The translations under genes and the position numbers were made by a program. A DNA stretch of 64,000 bases from Pseudomonadales bacterium (GTDB taxonomy: Bacteria > Pseudomonadota > Gammaproteobacteria > Pseudomonadales > Pseudohongiellaceae), in NCBI GenBank assembly GCA_024234395.1, contig JACKOH010000002.1:62001-126000 (forward strand), written 5' to 3'. The notes beneath the pieces were generated by a model. The model did no database searches. It was not told where the DNA came from and saw nothing but the letters and a program-made list of their open reading frames with translations. This document shows, piece after piece, positions 9,723 to 19,500 of the stretch. Numbering within the stretch: the first letter of the stretch is position 1; each line of letters opens with the position of its first letter.

Positions 9723-11193
9723 GCAGCCCCTCGCTGTAGGGGCGGCCGGTAATCTGCAGCCCCGCGGGAAGCCGGTCCTGCCAGTAACCCATGGGCACGG
9801 TGACGGCCGGCAATCCGGCGGCTGGCACCAGTTGCTGGCTGTTGTCGCCCCGATACTCCTCGACGGCCCGGTCGATGTGCGACGGTGGATTGGACCAGGT
9901 GGGATAGATCACCGCATCCAGGTTCGCCGCATCCAGCGCCGACTGAAAGGCTTCCAGTAACTGATTGCGCTGCAGGTTGTTGGGCCAGGTGGGACAGGGC
10001 GGGTCCCAGTCGTCCGGTACCACATTGCCGGGAAACTGGGCATAGTATTGAAAGGCACTAAGGGACTGCTCGGCGAGCTCGCCGGTTTCCAGAACCTCAT
10101 TCACGTCCAGCAGTGGCGGCTCGTCAAGGGTCTGGAAATACTGGTTAACGTCATAGCGGAAACGCCCACAGGACGGAATCGCGTCGCTCAGTTCACGGAA
10201 GCGATTGAACACGAACGGGTCCACGATCTCCGCTCCAGCAGCTCTCAGGTCGGCGATCGCCCGGGAGAACAGCGCCTGAATTTCCGGGTCGGCACCGTCG
10301 CGGTCGGCCAGCGTGCGGAATACCCCAAGGCGCTTGCCCCGCAAGCCATCGGCATTCAGAAACTGGCGGTAATCGGCTTCGCGGCGATCCGCCACGGTCA
10401 ATGGGTCGTTAGGGTCGTAACCGGCCACCACGTTGAACAGGCGCACGCCGTCCTCCACGGTGCGGGCCATGGGACCGGCGATATCCCGATCGAACGACAG
10501 CGGGATGACGCCGTCACGGCTGGTCAGCCCCAGGGTGGAGCGAATGCCGAACAGGGCCAGGTGCGACGACGGTCCACGGATCGAATTGCCGGTATCGCTG
10601 CCCAGTCCGGCCACTGCGAAACTGGCCGCCACTCCCGAGGCTGTGCCGCCCGACGATCCGGCCGGCACCCGCTCCAGGTCATAGGCGTTGGCGGTGCGGC
10701 CATAGGATGAGGATACCGTTTCCCGCGGGCTGAACGCCCATTCCGCCATATTGGTCTTGGCCAGGACAATGGCTCCGGCCTCGCGCAGCCGCCGGACCAT
10801 GAAGGCATCGTCCGGGGGTATGGAGTTACGCAGGGCGATGGAACCGCCAGTAGTCACCATGTCCGCGGTATCGAAATTGTCCTTTATCAACAACGGCGCG
10901 CAGAACAACTCCGGCAGCGCCTCCCCGGCTGCCACGGCCCGGTCCAGGCCGGCCGCAACGGCAAGCGCACCGGGATTGATCGCAGTAATGGCATTCAGAC
11001 CGCTGGCCTTGTCATAGGCTTCGATGCGGCGCAGATATCCGGCCACGATGGCCTGGCAGGATTGCGACCCCGAACGGATCGCCTCCTGAATATCCCCGAT
11101 GGTGGCCTCGACAAAATCAAAACGGTCCTGGGAGGACGCATTGAAACCGGCCAGTAGCAGGCACAGTGCCAGAAAAAACTGCAAACGGTGCAT
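9640..11193 (-). CDS. Exported amidase (amidase-signature family)
   Basis: A 517-residue amidase-signature enzyme with a Sec signal peptide (MHRLQFFLALCLLLAG, cleavage near NASS). The Ser-Ser-Lys catalytic set is visible: Lys in PLLIKDNFDT (about residue 102), first Ser in GSDTGNSIRGP and nucleophile region PAGSSGGTASG. The family hydrolyses amide bonds in small amides, peptides or nitrogen compounds; the substrate here is unknown. Periplasmic location is inferred from the signal. The C-terminal tail (RTRHRRPPPGFGPLAAP) is encoded antisense to the czcA 3' end. An AGGA site precedes the ATG. The AI-2E-type permease gene ends 43 bases upstream and may be co-transcribed. Confidence 0.88.
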   Translation of the reverse strand: MHRLQFFLALCLLLAGFNASSQDRFDFVEATIGDIQEAIRSGSQSCQAIVAGYLRRIEAYDKASGLNAITAINPGALAVAAGLDRAVAAGEALPELFCAPLLIKDNFDTADMVTTGGSIALRNSIPPDDAFMVRRLREAGAIVLAKTNMAEWAFSPRETVSSSYGRTANAYDLERVPAGSSGGTASGVAASFAVAGLGSDTGNSIRGPSSHLALFGIRSTLGLTSRDGVIPLSFDRDIAGPMARTVEDGVRLFNVVAGYDPNDPLTVADRREADYRQFLNADGLRGKRLGVFRTLADRDGADPEIQALFSRAIADLRAAGAEIVDPFVFNRFRELSDAIPSCGRFRYDVNQYFQTLDEPPLLDVNEVLETGELAEQSLSAFQYYAQFPGNVVPDDWDPPCPTWPNNLQRNQLLEAFQSALDAANLDAVIYPTWSNPPSHIDRAVEEYRGDNSQQLVPAAGLPAVTVPMGYWQDRLPAGLQITGRPYSEGLLIELAYSYEHRTRHRRPPPGFGPLAAP

Positions 11194-11236
11194 AATGAAT
11201 GGTCCTGTGCATGATTTTGTTTGTGGTTTCGTGAAA

Positions 11237-12295
11237 TCAGTCGCTGTCGATATCGGCGAATTCGTCGATGGCCATCTCCCACACGGTCAGAAAGAACGAG
11301 GCGATGATGGGGCCGATGATGACTCCGGCCAGACCGAAAGCAGTCAGGCCTCCCAGCGTCGACAGCAGAATCAGGTAATCCGGCAGACGAGTATCACGGC
11401 CTACCAGCAATGGACGCAACAGGTTGTCCACCAGGCTGATGATAACCGTCCCGATAAGCAGCAGAACGATGCCGGCCACAATCCTCTCACTCAGTACCAG
11501 GTACACCACTGCCGGGAACCACACCAGTGCCGGCCCGACGGCGGGAACGATACTCAGCAGGGCCATCACCACGCCCCACAGAACCGGTGCGCCGATGCCG
11601 AGAAGGGCAAAGGCCACTCCACCGATGGCACCCTGGACCATACCGATAACCAGCGAGCCCTTGATAGTGGCCCTCGACACCTCGACAAAGCGATTGAGCA
11701 GGGTCCGTTCCCGCTGATCTCCCAGTGGCAGCGCGTGAACCAGGCCATCGAGAATGCGATGTCCGTCCAGCAGGAAAAAATACAACAGATAAAGCATCAG
11801 GAAAAAAAATACCGCGATGCGCAAGGTGTCCTGACCGAATTCCAGCGCCCAGTTGGCGACGAATCCGGACATCGTGGAGGCGGCAGAGGAGAGTTGTTCA
11901 GTAAGGCGCTGCGGCTCAATGCCGAGCCGGTCCAGCAACCTTTCCAGGGTGGGCAGGTACTCGGCCAGATTGCTGAAAATTCCCGCCAGGTCGTATTCGC
12001 CGTCGCGTAACTGCTGATACACCAGGCTCGCCTCGCCGGTTACCGCCGCGACGATCCCGGTCAGCGGCAGCACCACGACCAGCAGTACCGCGATCACACT
12101 CAGCGCTGCGGAAAGCCGGGGACGCCTGGGCAGACGCTGCTCCAGCTGCCGGTGGGCGGGGTAGAAGACGATGGCCAGCGCAACCGCCCAGAAGATCGGT
12201 TGCAGAAAGCCGCGGATCAGCCAGAAAAACGCGATGGTTACGGCAACCAGCACAAACACAAAAAATGTGCGTCGAATATTCTCGTTGTTCATCAT
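11237..12295 (-). CDS. AI-2E family permease
   Basis: A 352-residue membrane protein of the AI-2E (PerM/TqsA) transporter family. There are about eight hydrophobic segments: paired helices at the N-terminus (FFVFVLVAVTIAFFWLIRGF, then QPIFWAVALAIVF), an amphipathic middle, and the conserved C-terminal SLVDNLLRPLLVG and LGGLTAFGLAGVIIGPIIA motifs. Family members include exporters of autoinducer-2 and Na+/H+ antiporters, so the name does not settle the substrate. An AGGA ribosome site precedes the first of two adjacent ATG codons. The amidase lies downstream on the same strand. Confidence 0.88.
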   Translation of the reverse strand: MMNNENIRRTFFVFVLVAVTIAFFWLIRGFLQPIFWAVALAIVFYPAHRQLEQRLPRRPRLSAALSVIAVLLVVVLPLTGIVAAVTGEASLVYQQLRDGEYDLAGIFSNLAEYLPTLERLLDRLGIEPQRLTEQLSSAASTMSGFVANWALEFGQDTLRIAVFFFLMLYLLYFFLLDGHRILDGLVHALPLGDQRERTLLNRFVEVSRATIKGSLVIGMVQGAIGGVAFALLGIGAPVLWGVVMALLSIVPAVGPALVWFPAVVYLVLSERIVAGIVLLLIGTVIISLVDNLLRPLLVGRDTRLPDYLILLSTLGGLTAFGLAGVIIGPIIASFFLTVWEMAIDEFADIDSD

Positions 12296-12310
12296 GGCGA
12301 TTCCTGCCTG

Positions 12311-12424
12311 TCACTGAGAAAAATGAAAGCGCGCCGGCTGGCAGCGCTGCAGATAGCCACCGCGTGCGGACACATCAAGCAACACGCCGCTATCGGAACC
12401 GGGCAACTCTTCCACCACGACCAT
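12311..12424 (-). CDS. Possible small ORF upstream of the AI-2E permease
   Basis: A 37-codon frame (MVVVEELPGSDSGVLLDVSA...) ending 15 bases before the permease ATG on the same strand. Its residue make-up looks protein-like. A GGAGGAG purine run sits directly before the ATG at 12424, with unusually short spacing. A GTG at 12451 gives a 46-residue alternative. It matches no family I know. It could be a translated leader, a small protein, or chance. Confidence 0.3.
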   Translation of the reverse strand: MVVVEELPGSDSGVLLDVSARGGYLQRCQPARFHFSQ

Positions 12425-12451
12425 AAACTCCTCCAGACAGGAGTCAGGCAC

Positions 12452-12786
12452 CTGCTTCGTGGACTAGTCGATTTCAGAGCCTCGTTCACCAAATGAATCG
12501 GTGCAGGCGTCTGTTACTTAAATTCCGAGGGCGCTTTCCTTCCGGGGACACTTTGATATTGAATGCATTTCCTTTCCGAGGGTCCGGGTTCATTCAACAG
12601 CAGCCTGAGGGTCTGGTTTTCTGCATGACGTTTCGCCGCCGGCCGTGAACTGCCCCAGGGCGAATCCGCCTGCAGATCAGGGCGTTGTGATAACGGATCA
12701 GTAGTATAAATTAAATCGACGGATTAAAATCGACCGGAAAATAAATGCTGGCACACCGCCGGCCAGCCGCTGCCAGGATCCTCGAC
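12452..12786. other. Intergenic region, no gene seen
   Basis: About 335 bases between the minus-strand permease group and the plus-strand ATP-grasp gene, so promoters for both may lie here. The right part is AT-rich around 12700-12730 (GTATAAATTAAAT), a plausible promoter for the ATP-grasp gene. No hairpin terminator or tRNA was recognised. Confidence 0.35.
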
Positions 12787-13806
12787 ATGGCACAAGAGAA
12801 ACTTGATATCCTGTTCATCAATGGGGTTCGCGACTCGGGAACGGTAGACGTGGTAAGGGGAACGGCTGCCGGACGGCTGATTTTCAGTACCGCCGGTAGC
12901 TGCCATGTTTCGAGTTTTCTAGCACCTGAACGTATCAACGTCAGCCATTTCGCACTCGATCACCTCCGGCAGCAGCAGATCGACACCCGCCACCTACTCC
13001 GCCACGACCTGGTGTTCTGTGAAATCGCCGACCCCGACTCGCATACCATGGCCCTGAACAAGGCCTGCCGGTTGCATGGGCTGGTGCAGGACCGACTGCC
13101 GTGGGTCAATGACCCCCACCGAATTCCAGGCACCGGCCGCGAAAAGATACCGGGCCTGCTTGCCGACATAGAAGGCATCACCGTGCCACGGGTAATCCGG
13201 GTGAAGCCGCGCTCGATTGCTGACCTGGAAGCCGCCATCGAAGCCGGGGGTCTGAAGCTGCCAGTGCTGATCCGGCCCACCGGCAGCCACGGAGGCCAGA
13301 GTCTGGTCCTGATTAAAACCACCCACGACCTGCAACACCTGCTGCTGGCCCGCTTTCACGAGGCTTTCATTAGCGAATTTGTCGATACCAGCGAGAACGG
13401 CATTTACGCCAAGTACCGGATTGCCGTCATCAATGGCGAGGCGTTTATCAGGCACGTGATTTTCAGTAATCACTGGATCGTGCATTCCGAATCCAGAACC
13501 TTCATGTCCGAACACCCGGAATTTCAGGACCGGGAGGCACAGCTCCTGGACAGTTTCGATGCCCGGATAAAGCCGCAGATTGCCTCGGCGATAGCCCACG
13601 TCCACGAACGGATCGGCCTGGATTATTTCGGTATCGATTGTGCCTTCAGTGACGGCCGGCTGACTCTTTTTGAAGTAAATGCCAACATGAACATCCTCAA
13701 CAACAACCAGCCGCTGCCAAATATCTGGCAGCAGCCGATTCGACACATGCAGGACTGTATCCTGGAAAACCTCATCCTGGGCCGCATTGCCAGATTCGGG
13801 GCCTAG
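12787..13806 (+). CDS. ATP-grasp domain protein of unknown substrate
   Basis: A 339-residue protein (start ATG 12787, with an AGGA site nine bases upstream; the frame is open from 12745). The C-terminal two-thirds resemble an ATP-grasp fold: PVLIRPTGSHGGQSLVLI (nucleotide-binding strand and glycine loop), FISEFVDTSENGIYAKYRI, then HVHERIGLDYFGIDCAFSD and the metal-binding FEVNANMNIL near residue 296. Enzymes of this fold couple ATP use to ligation of a carboxylate to an amine or thiol. The substrate cannot be told. The N-terminal 100 residues (ILFINGVRDSGTVD) match nothing I recognise. It is followed at once by a fragmented coding region that may once have been its partner. Confidence 0.6.
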   Translation: MAQEKLDILFINGVRDSGTVDVVRGTAAGRLIFSTAGSCHVSSFLAPERINVSHFALDHLRQQQIDTRHLLRHDLVFCEIADPDSHTMALNKACRLHGLVQDRLPWVNDPHRIPGTGREKIPGLLADIEGITVPRVIRVKPRSIADLEAAIEAGGLKLPVLIRPTGSHGGQSLVLIKTTHDLQHLLLARFHEAFISEFVDTSENGIYAKYRIAVINGEAFIRHVIFSNHWIVHSESRTFMSEHPEFQDREAQLLDSFDARIKPQIASAIAHVHERIGLDYFGIDCAFSDGRLTLFEVNANMNILNNNQPLPNIWQQPIRHMQDCILENLILGRIARFGA

Positions 13807-13816
13807 TGTCGGACTC

Positions 13817-14757
13817 ATGCCTGCCACTCCACCCCAGGCACTCAACGATGCAGTCAACAGGCTGCTCGGCACCAGTATCGACAACCCACTTAACCTGCAG
13901 CGATTAACTACCCCCTGTCCCACCACAACTTTCGTTTTCAGACAGACACTGCCGACAACTTCATCATGGGTTACCGGGCAACAGGTCGTCCGGAGCAACC
14001 ACACGGCCTTGCTGATGCGAGAGCACAATATTCCGGCACGGGAACTGGCAGCCTGGTCCCGGTAGTTCTCCAACATGGTGATTGCCAATTTCGTGGATGC
14101 CTCGCCGCGATTGCCTGGCTGTATTCAGACACTGCGACGCTGTCCCGATCAGACCGGAAACTGACTGACCGGGGGGTGTATCTGCGTGACCTTGAGTGAT
14201 TGGCAGCGGCTATCGCGCTGTCCCCTGATCCAACGTTCGACTCAGAGGATGAAACCCGACCCGGTACGGCACAGCTGATGCAACTTGTGTATAGGGAATT
14301 GGAGCGATACCTGCCTCAACAACCGCAGGTACTGAACCTGCACGACGACTTCACCGAGAACAACACCCTGGCGGATCATCAGGGTATCCGGCTGAACTGT
14401 GACTGGGACAGCCACCGTCCCAGCCTGTAGTGGGAAATTCTCACCTGCTGTTGCTCACATTTCTGCACCCCGGAGCCCTGCCGGGGGCCATTGAGCAGAG
14501 AGCGACTGAAACTCTTCTTCGACACACTGGCCGTTGAAGTCATTGCCCTGATCGGCGATATCGACAGGTTCGCCCGCCTGTTCCCGTACCTGGCGGTACT
14601 CCGGCACCTGCGGACTCTGCCGCTGCGTCGCCGGGCAGTGGCCGGCGGCAGAGAGGAGTTGCGCGAGCCACTTATCACGGTGCCACTGAGTCATTGTCAG
14701 TGGCTACTGAACCACCACACCGAAGTCAGCGCCTGGGTGCAGGACAGCCTGGACTGA
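13817..14757 (+). pseudogene. Decayed coding region downstream of the ATP-grasp gene
   Basis: About 940 bases in which protein-like sequence continues but no single frame stays open. One frame starts at 13817 (MPATPPQALNDAVNRLLGTS) and stops at 14062-14064; it then continues protein-like (MVIANFVDASPRLPGC) to about 14160. Sequence then appears in a second frame (LTDRGVYLRDLE, stop TGA 14197-14199), which runs on through 14200-14430 (LMQLVYRELERYLPQQPQ, stop TAG) and again to 14757 (RERLKLFFDTLAVEVIALIG). This pattern fits one former gene of about 310 codons with a frameshift and several nonsense codons. Alternatives are a run of short hypothetical genes or chance. The family was not recognised. 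Confidence 0.42.
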
Positions 14758-14765
14758 GTGGAAGA

Positions 14766-16133
14766 CTAGCGCTCCCGGCGTACCGGCAACAGCCGGTTAC
14801 TGTCCGGATCCAGAAACAGCCTGCCAACCGCTGCGGCACTCTGCTGTACACGATTGTTCAACAGATCGAATAGATCGCCGTTCTCCCCAAGCAACTGCAC
14901 CGGAACCCCGGCCGCCCTGGCAATCTCCGCGTTGCGCTGCAGGTGCCGGGCCTCGCCATGCACCGGTATGGCGACCCGCGGTTTCACCCATTCATACATC
15001 TGCCGCAATTCGTCCGCGCAGGGGTGCCCCGAGGCATGCAGCAGCCGGGACGAATCCTCCGCCAGTGTCACCTGGATCCGGCGCGCCTCGAAGGTGCGCA
15101 CCAGAGCTTCGACTTCGGCTTCATTGCCGGGAATGGTCTTGGCGCTGAGAATCACGTGATCACCGGCTGCCAGATTGAGATCCGGATGTGAGTCCATGGC
15201 CAGCCGGTGCAGGGCGGCTCCGGCTTCGCCCTGGCTGCCGGTGGCCATCATCAGGGTTTCCGATGGCAGCAGGTAGCCCAGATCGCCAGTCGCCACTGGG
15301 TTGAAATTTTCCTTCAGGTAACCCGCCGCCCTGGCACATCCGATCATACGGTGCAGCGACCGGCCCAGCACGCCCAGATACCGCTTCGCCACGTAACCGA
15401 CATTACCGAGCGTCTGCAGGCGGGCAATATTGCTGGCGAAACATCCCACCACCACCCGTCCCGGGCTGCTTCTGATCACTTCCAGCAGGCCGGCGAACAA
15501 TTCCGACTCGGACACCGAGTGTCCGGCCCGCGTGGCATTGGTGGAATCGCACACCACTGCATCGATTCTGCGCCGCCCCAGAGCCCGGTAGAGCGCCGGG
15601 TCGATGGCGGCGCCGATGATAGGGGCAGAGTCCAGCTTCCAGTCCGCCGTGTGCAACACACTACCCAACCCGATGTTGATCAACAGGGCATGAGTCTCCG
15701 GTGTAGAGTGGGTAATTGGTAACCAGTCGATACAAAATGGTCCTAGCTGCAGCGAATCTCCCGGGTTGACGGTGATCACCGGCGCATCGACGCCATGCTG
15801 CCGGAACTTCTGGAGAATCACGTTACGCGTGAAGGGAGTGGTATAGATCGGACAACGGAACTGTTCCCACAGATAGGGCAGCGCGCCAATATGATCCTCA
15901 TGGGCATGGGTGGCAATGATCCCGGACAATGCCTGAAAGCGGTTGGCGATAAACCCAGGGTCCGCCATCTCGACCTGGTTACCGGCGCCGGGCCGCTGTT
16001 CAAGTTTCTCAAAGGTGACGCCGCAGTCCACCATCAACCAGTGGCCCGCGTGACCGTAAAGATTGAGATTCATACCGATCTCGCCACAGCCGCCAAGAGG
16101 CAGAAACCAGAAGTCCCGGTGAGTAGGATTCAT
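14766..16133 (-). CDS. Ribonuclease J-type metallo-beta-lactamase/beta-CASP nuclease
   Basis: About 455 residues when started at the ATG at 16133 (frame open to 16163). The N-terminus has the RNase J-like LPLGGCGEIGMN. The metal motif HAHEDHIG places ligands at about H76, H78, D80 and H81. Later metal motifs (ITHSTPETHALLI, HTADWKLD) are present, as are beta-CASP features (VVVGCFASNIARLQTL, LMMATGSQGE, IPVHGEARHLQRNAEIA). RNase J enzymes are 5'-3' exo- and endoribonucleases. This protein is shorter than the usual 550 or so residues and appears to lack the C-terminal domain. It stands alone between a decayed region and the mechanosensitive channel. RNA cleavage is inferred from family. Confidence 0.8.
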   Translation of the reverse strand: MNPTHRDFWFLPLGGCGEIGMNLNLYGHAGHWLMVDCGVTFEKLEQRPGAGNQVEMADPGFIANRFQALSGIIATHAHEDHIGALPYLWEQFRCPIYTTPFTRNVILQKFRQHGVDAPVITVNPGDSLQLGPFCIDWLPITHSTPETHALLINIGLGSVLHTADWKLDSAPIIGAAIDPALYRALGRRRIDAVVCDSTNATRAGHSVSESELFAGLLEVIRSSPGRVVVGCFASNIARLQTLGNVGYVAKRYLGVLGRSLHRMIGCARAAGYLKENFNPVATGDLGYLLPSETLMMATGSQGEAGAALHRLAMDSHPDLNLAAGDHVILSAKTIPGNEAEVEALVRTFEARRIQVTLAEDSSRLLHASGHPCADELRQMYEWVKPRVAIPVHGEARHLQRNAEIARAAGVPVQLLGENGDLFDLLNNRVQQSAAAVGRLFLDPDSNRLLPVRRER

Positions 16134-16514
16134 AACGTTCAAATCAGGGGGACCTCTGAACAAACTGACGGCTGGGGTAGTTTCAACACCGGATGACTGA
16201 CCCTCATTGTACGACGCACCCGGGGTCAGGGATCAATTTGTCGGGAAACTGTAGCGGCGAATCAGTCCCGAAAAGTAAGTTCGATACAATAAAAGTCCCG
16301 CTGAAGTTGCCGCTAAAATGAGAGGAAACCCCAGATCCGGAATCGATGGGAGCTGCCCAGCAGGCATTCGACCCTGCCCCGATCAATCCAGGAAACCTGA
16401 ACGGGACGACCTGCCGCCCGGTCGGGTGCTCCGACATAGACATGGGCCGGTGGCGGTCTTATCCTCGTTGGGATTCCTATATCGGTCCGCACAATCCGTA
16501 TAAAGAGCTTGTCC
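16134..16514. other. Intergenic region between divergent genes
   Basis: About 380 bases between the RNase J-type gene and the divergent channel gene. The section around 16270-16320 is AT-richer and could hold promoters. Open frames on both strands look non-coding. No hairpin or RNA gene recognised. Confidence 0.35.
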
Positions 16515-19500
16515 ATGCCCAGTTTTCCGCGTCTTCTGCCTGTTCTGTTGATCGCCCTGCTTGCCGGTTCGTCATCGTTGACGCTTCAAGCCCAGGACAC
16601 TCAGGGACCGCCCCGCCCCGATCAGGCGGCCCGCACCCAGCCGGCGCGCCCGGTGGATCTGGAAACACTCCGGCAACTGCGCCAGGACCTGATTGAAGGC
16701 CAACAGCAACAGCAGCCGTTGATCGACGTGGTGGATGTCTCGACGGCCGGGGGCTGGATCAACGACAGCCCACTGGATCGTTTGCGGGAACTGGCTGCCC
16801 AGGAGAACCTGACGGATGCCGAGAAGACGGTATGGCAGCAGGCCCTGGAACAGGAGCAGGCGGGCGCCGAACGGATTCGCGGGGCACTCAATCGCGCCAA
16901 CCTGGCAATCTCGGGAATTGAGCGTCTGCAGACTGCCCAGACGCAGGTGGAGTCGTTGATTGAACAGACCGAGGACTACGCCCCTGACCCCGACCGGCCC
17001 CTGAGCCAGATTGAGCAGGATATTTCCTCACTCAATGCGCGGCGCACCCAGGTCAATATCGAACTCAATCAAAGACGTCAGGTCCTTTCTCAGCTGGATG
17101 AGCAGATGCGTAATCAGACTGCCACTCTGGAACAGCTGGGTCGCGATGAGGAAGCGGACCTTACAGCCCTGGCAGCCCTGGACACCAGCAGCAGCGAAGC
17201 CTCTCCTGAAGCCCAGGCAGCCCTGCGCGCGGCTCAGGAGCGCCGGATTCAGGCACGCCTGATTGCTGCGCAGCTGGATGCCCTGGCCATGCCCGCACGG
17301 GCCGCACGCCTGCGTCTGGAAGTCAGAACTCACGAAACCGAGGAGCGCTGGCTGGGACAACGACTTACCACCCTGCAGGCGGAATTCAACCTGCGCTCGA
17401 CCGAGGAACTCCGGGCCCTGAACCGTGGCATTCAGGAACTGGTGGAACGGGAACCCGATTTCGCCGCGCAGAATACCGAGCAGATCACGCAATTGCGCCA
17501 GCAGATCGATGAAATGGAGCGCAACCAGGTCCGCATCCGCGAACTGCAGGAAGAGCGGGAACAATATCAGCGCCTGGAAGTGGAACTGAGCCAGACTCTG
17601 ACCAACGTGGAAGAGAGACTGGAGATCGGGGGTCTGACGGAAACCCTGGGCGGCCTGTTCCTCGAAGAACAGCGGCGTCTGCAACTGCTGGACGACCGCC
17701 GCCTGGCACTGCAACAGATCGAACGGGAACTGTCCCAGGCCCGGTTGCGCAATATCACTCTGCGGGAGCAACTGGGGCTATTGCCGGAACCGGTCGAATT
17801 TGTAATCAGCGAAGCGCCGGAAACGGACCTGCAGCGACTTCGCTATGACACACTGAACGCCCTGGTCACTGCCAGCCAGACCCTGACCGACCAGCTGCGG
17901 CAGACCGAAGTACAGCTGCGCGCCATGCTCGCCGTGGTCGATCAGCTGAACCAGATCCTCACCGAAACCCTGCTCTGGTGGCCCAGCCACAGGCCGGTCA
18001 GCCTGGAGTGGGTCAGGCATGTCCCGGAAGCCATCGTGGCAGTCCTGTCGATCAGTTCCTGGCGGGAGATCCAGCAGGCGCTGCTGGACATAACCTGGAA
18101 TGGTCCGATCGGCTTTCTGCTCACCGTGTTGCTGTCGCTGGGGATATACCGGGTGGGACGTAACGCCCGACCGCATCTTAAGGAACTGGCGGACAAGACT
18201 CAGCATCGCTTTACCGACAACATCATGCACACGGTCAAGGCCCTCGGCTGGACTCTGCTGCGGGTACTGCCGGTACCGGTGTTCCTGAGTATCTCCTCCT
18301 GGCGCCTGCAGCAGATCTCGTCCCTCAGTCCTAATACCCAATTGCTGGCCGGTGCTCTGATCAGCGCTTCGCTGTGGTGGCTGGCGGCACATTTCGTATT
18401 GCTGTTCTCAGCCCGTGATGGTATCGGTGCGGTGCACTTTGACTGGAAACCCTTCTTCGTCAGCCGCCTGCGCCGGAACCTGGCCTGGTATGCCCCGGTC
18501 ATGTTCCTGTTGATCATTTCCCTGGCCCTGATCCTGGCCCATCCCAACGACCTGGTGTTCGATGTATTCGGACGCATCGGCCTGGTAGCTATCGGGGTGT
18601 TTTCAGGCGCCTTCATCCTGCGGGTGCTTTCTGTCAGTCCGGAGCCTGGAGCAGCGCCGATCGTCGATCGTAACCGCCGGCTGGTACGGGTGTTGATGAT
18701 GCTGCTGTCGGTGGCGGTGATCGTCCTGTCGCTGATGGGTTACCTGCTCACGGTCCGGGAGTTGCTGTTGCGCATCCTGGACACTCTGGTAGTGGTCTGG
18801 ATTGTCTGGCTGGGCTACCGGCTGGCCTCACGGATGCTGTTACTCAGTGAAATCCGCCTGCGTGTACGCCGCGCCCGCGAGGAGCGGGCCAAAGCGGCGG
18901 CCATGGAAGCCAGCGTCCCGATAGGTGAGGGGCTGGATATTCAGGTCACCAGCCTCAGCGTCGAGGATATCAATCAGCAGACCCGCACCCTGGTAAAAGT
19001 GACCACCGGCGCGGTAATGGTGCTGGCCCTGTTCTGGGTATGGGCGGAAGTGCTGCCGGCACTGACCTGGCTGGACGGAGTGACGTTGTGGTCGCGGAGC
19101 ATCGTCGAAGGTGATGCCGAAATCATCAGCTCGGTGAGTCTGCAGGATATCCTGCTGGCAATTTTTCTCACCGTGATTCTCACCATGGCATCGCGCAACC
19201 TGCCCGGCCTGGTGGAAATTCTGCTCACCCGCGCCACCGCCATGGACGCGGCCGCACGCTACACCGCCACCACGCTGTTGCGCTATTTTATCCTGGTCAT
19301 TGTTATCGTCTCCGTATTCTCGCTGATGGGATTGCGCTGGAGCGAACTGCAGTGGATGGTTGCCGCACTGACCCTGGGACTCGGCTTCGGTCTCCAGGAG
19401 GTGGTGGCCAACTTTGTCAGTGGCCTGATTATTCTTTTTGAACGCCCGATCCGGGTGGGCGACACCATCACAATCGGGGAATACAGTGGCACGGTTGGCC

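Noticed and set aside
11099..12010. Plus-strand frame of 303 codons across the AI-2E permease
   Set aside because: Gln/His-rich translation typical of the reverse of a membrane protein gene; the permease is well supported.
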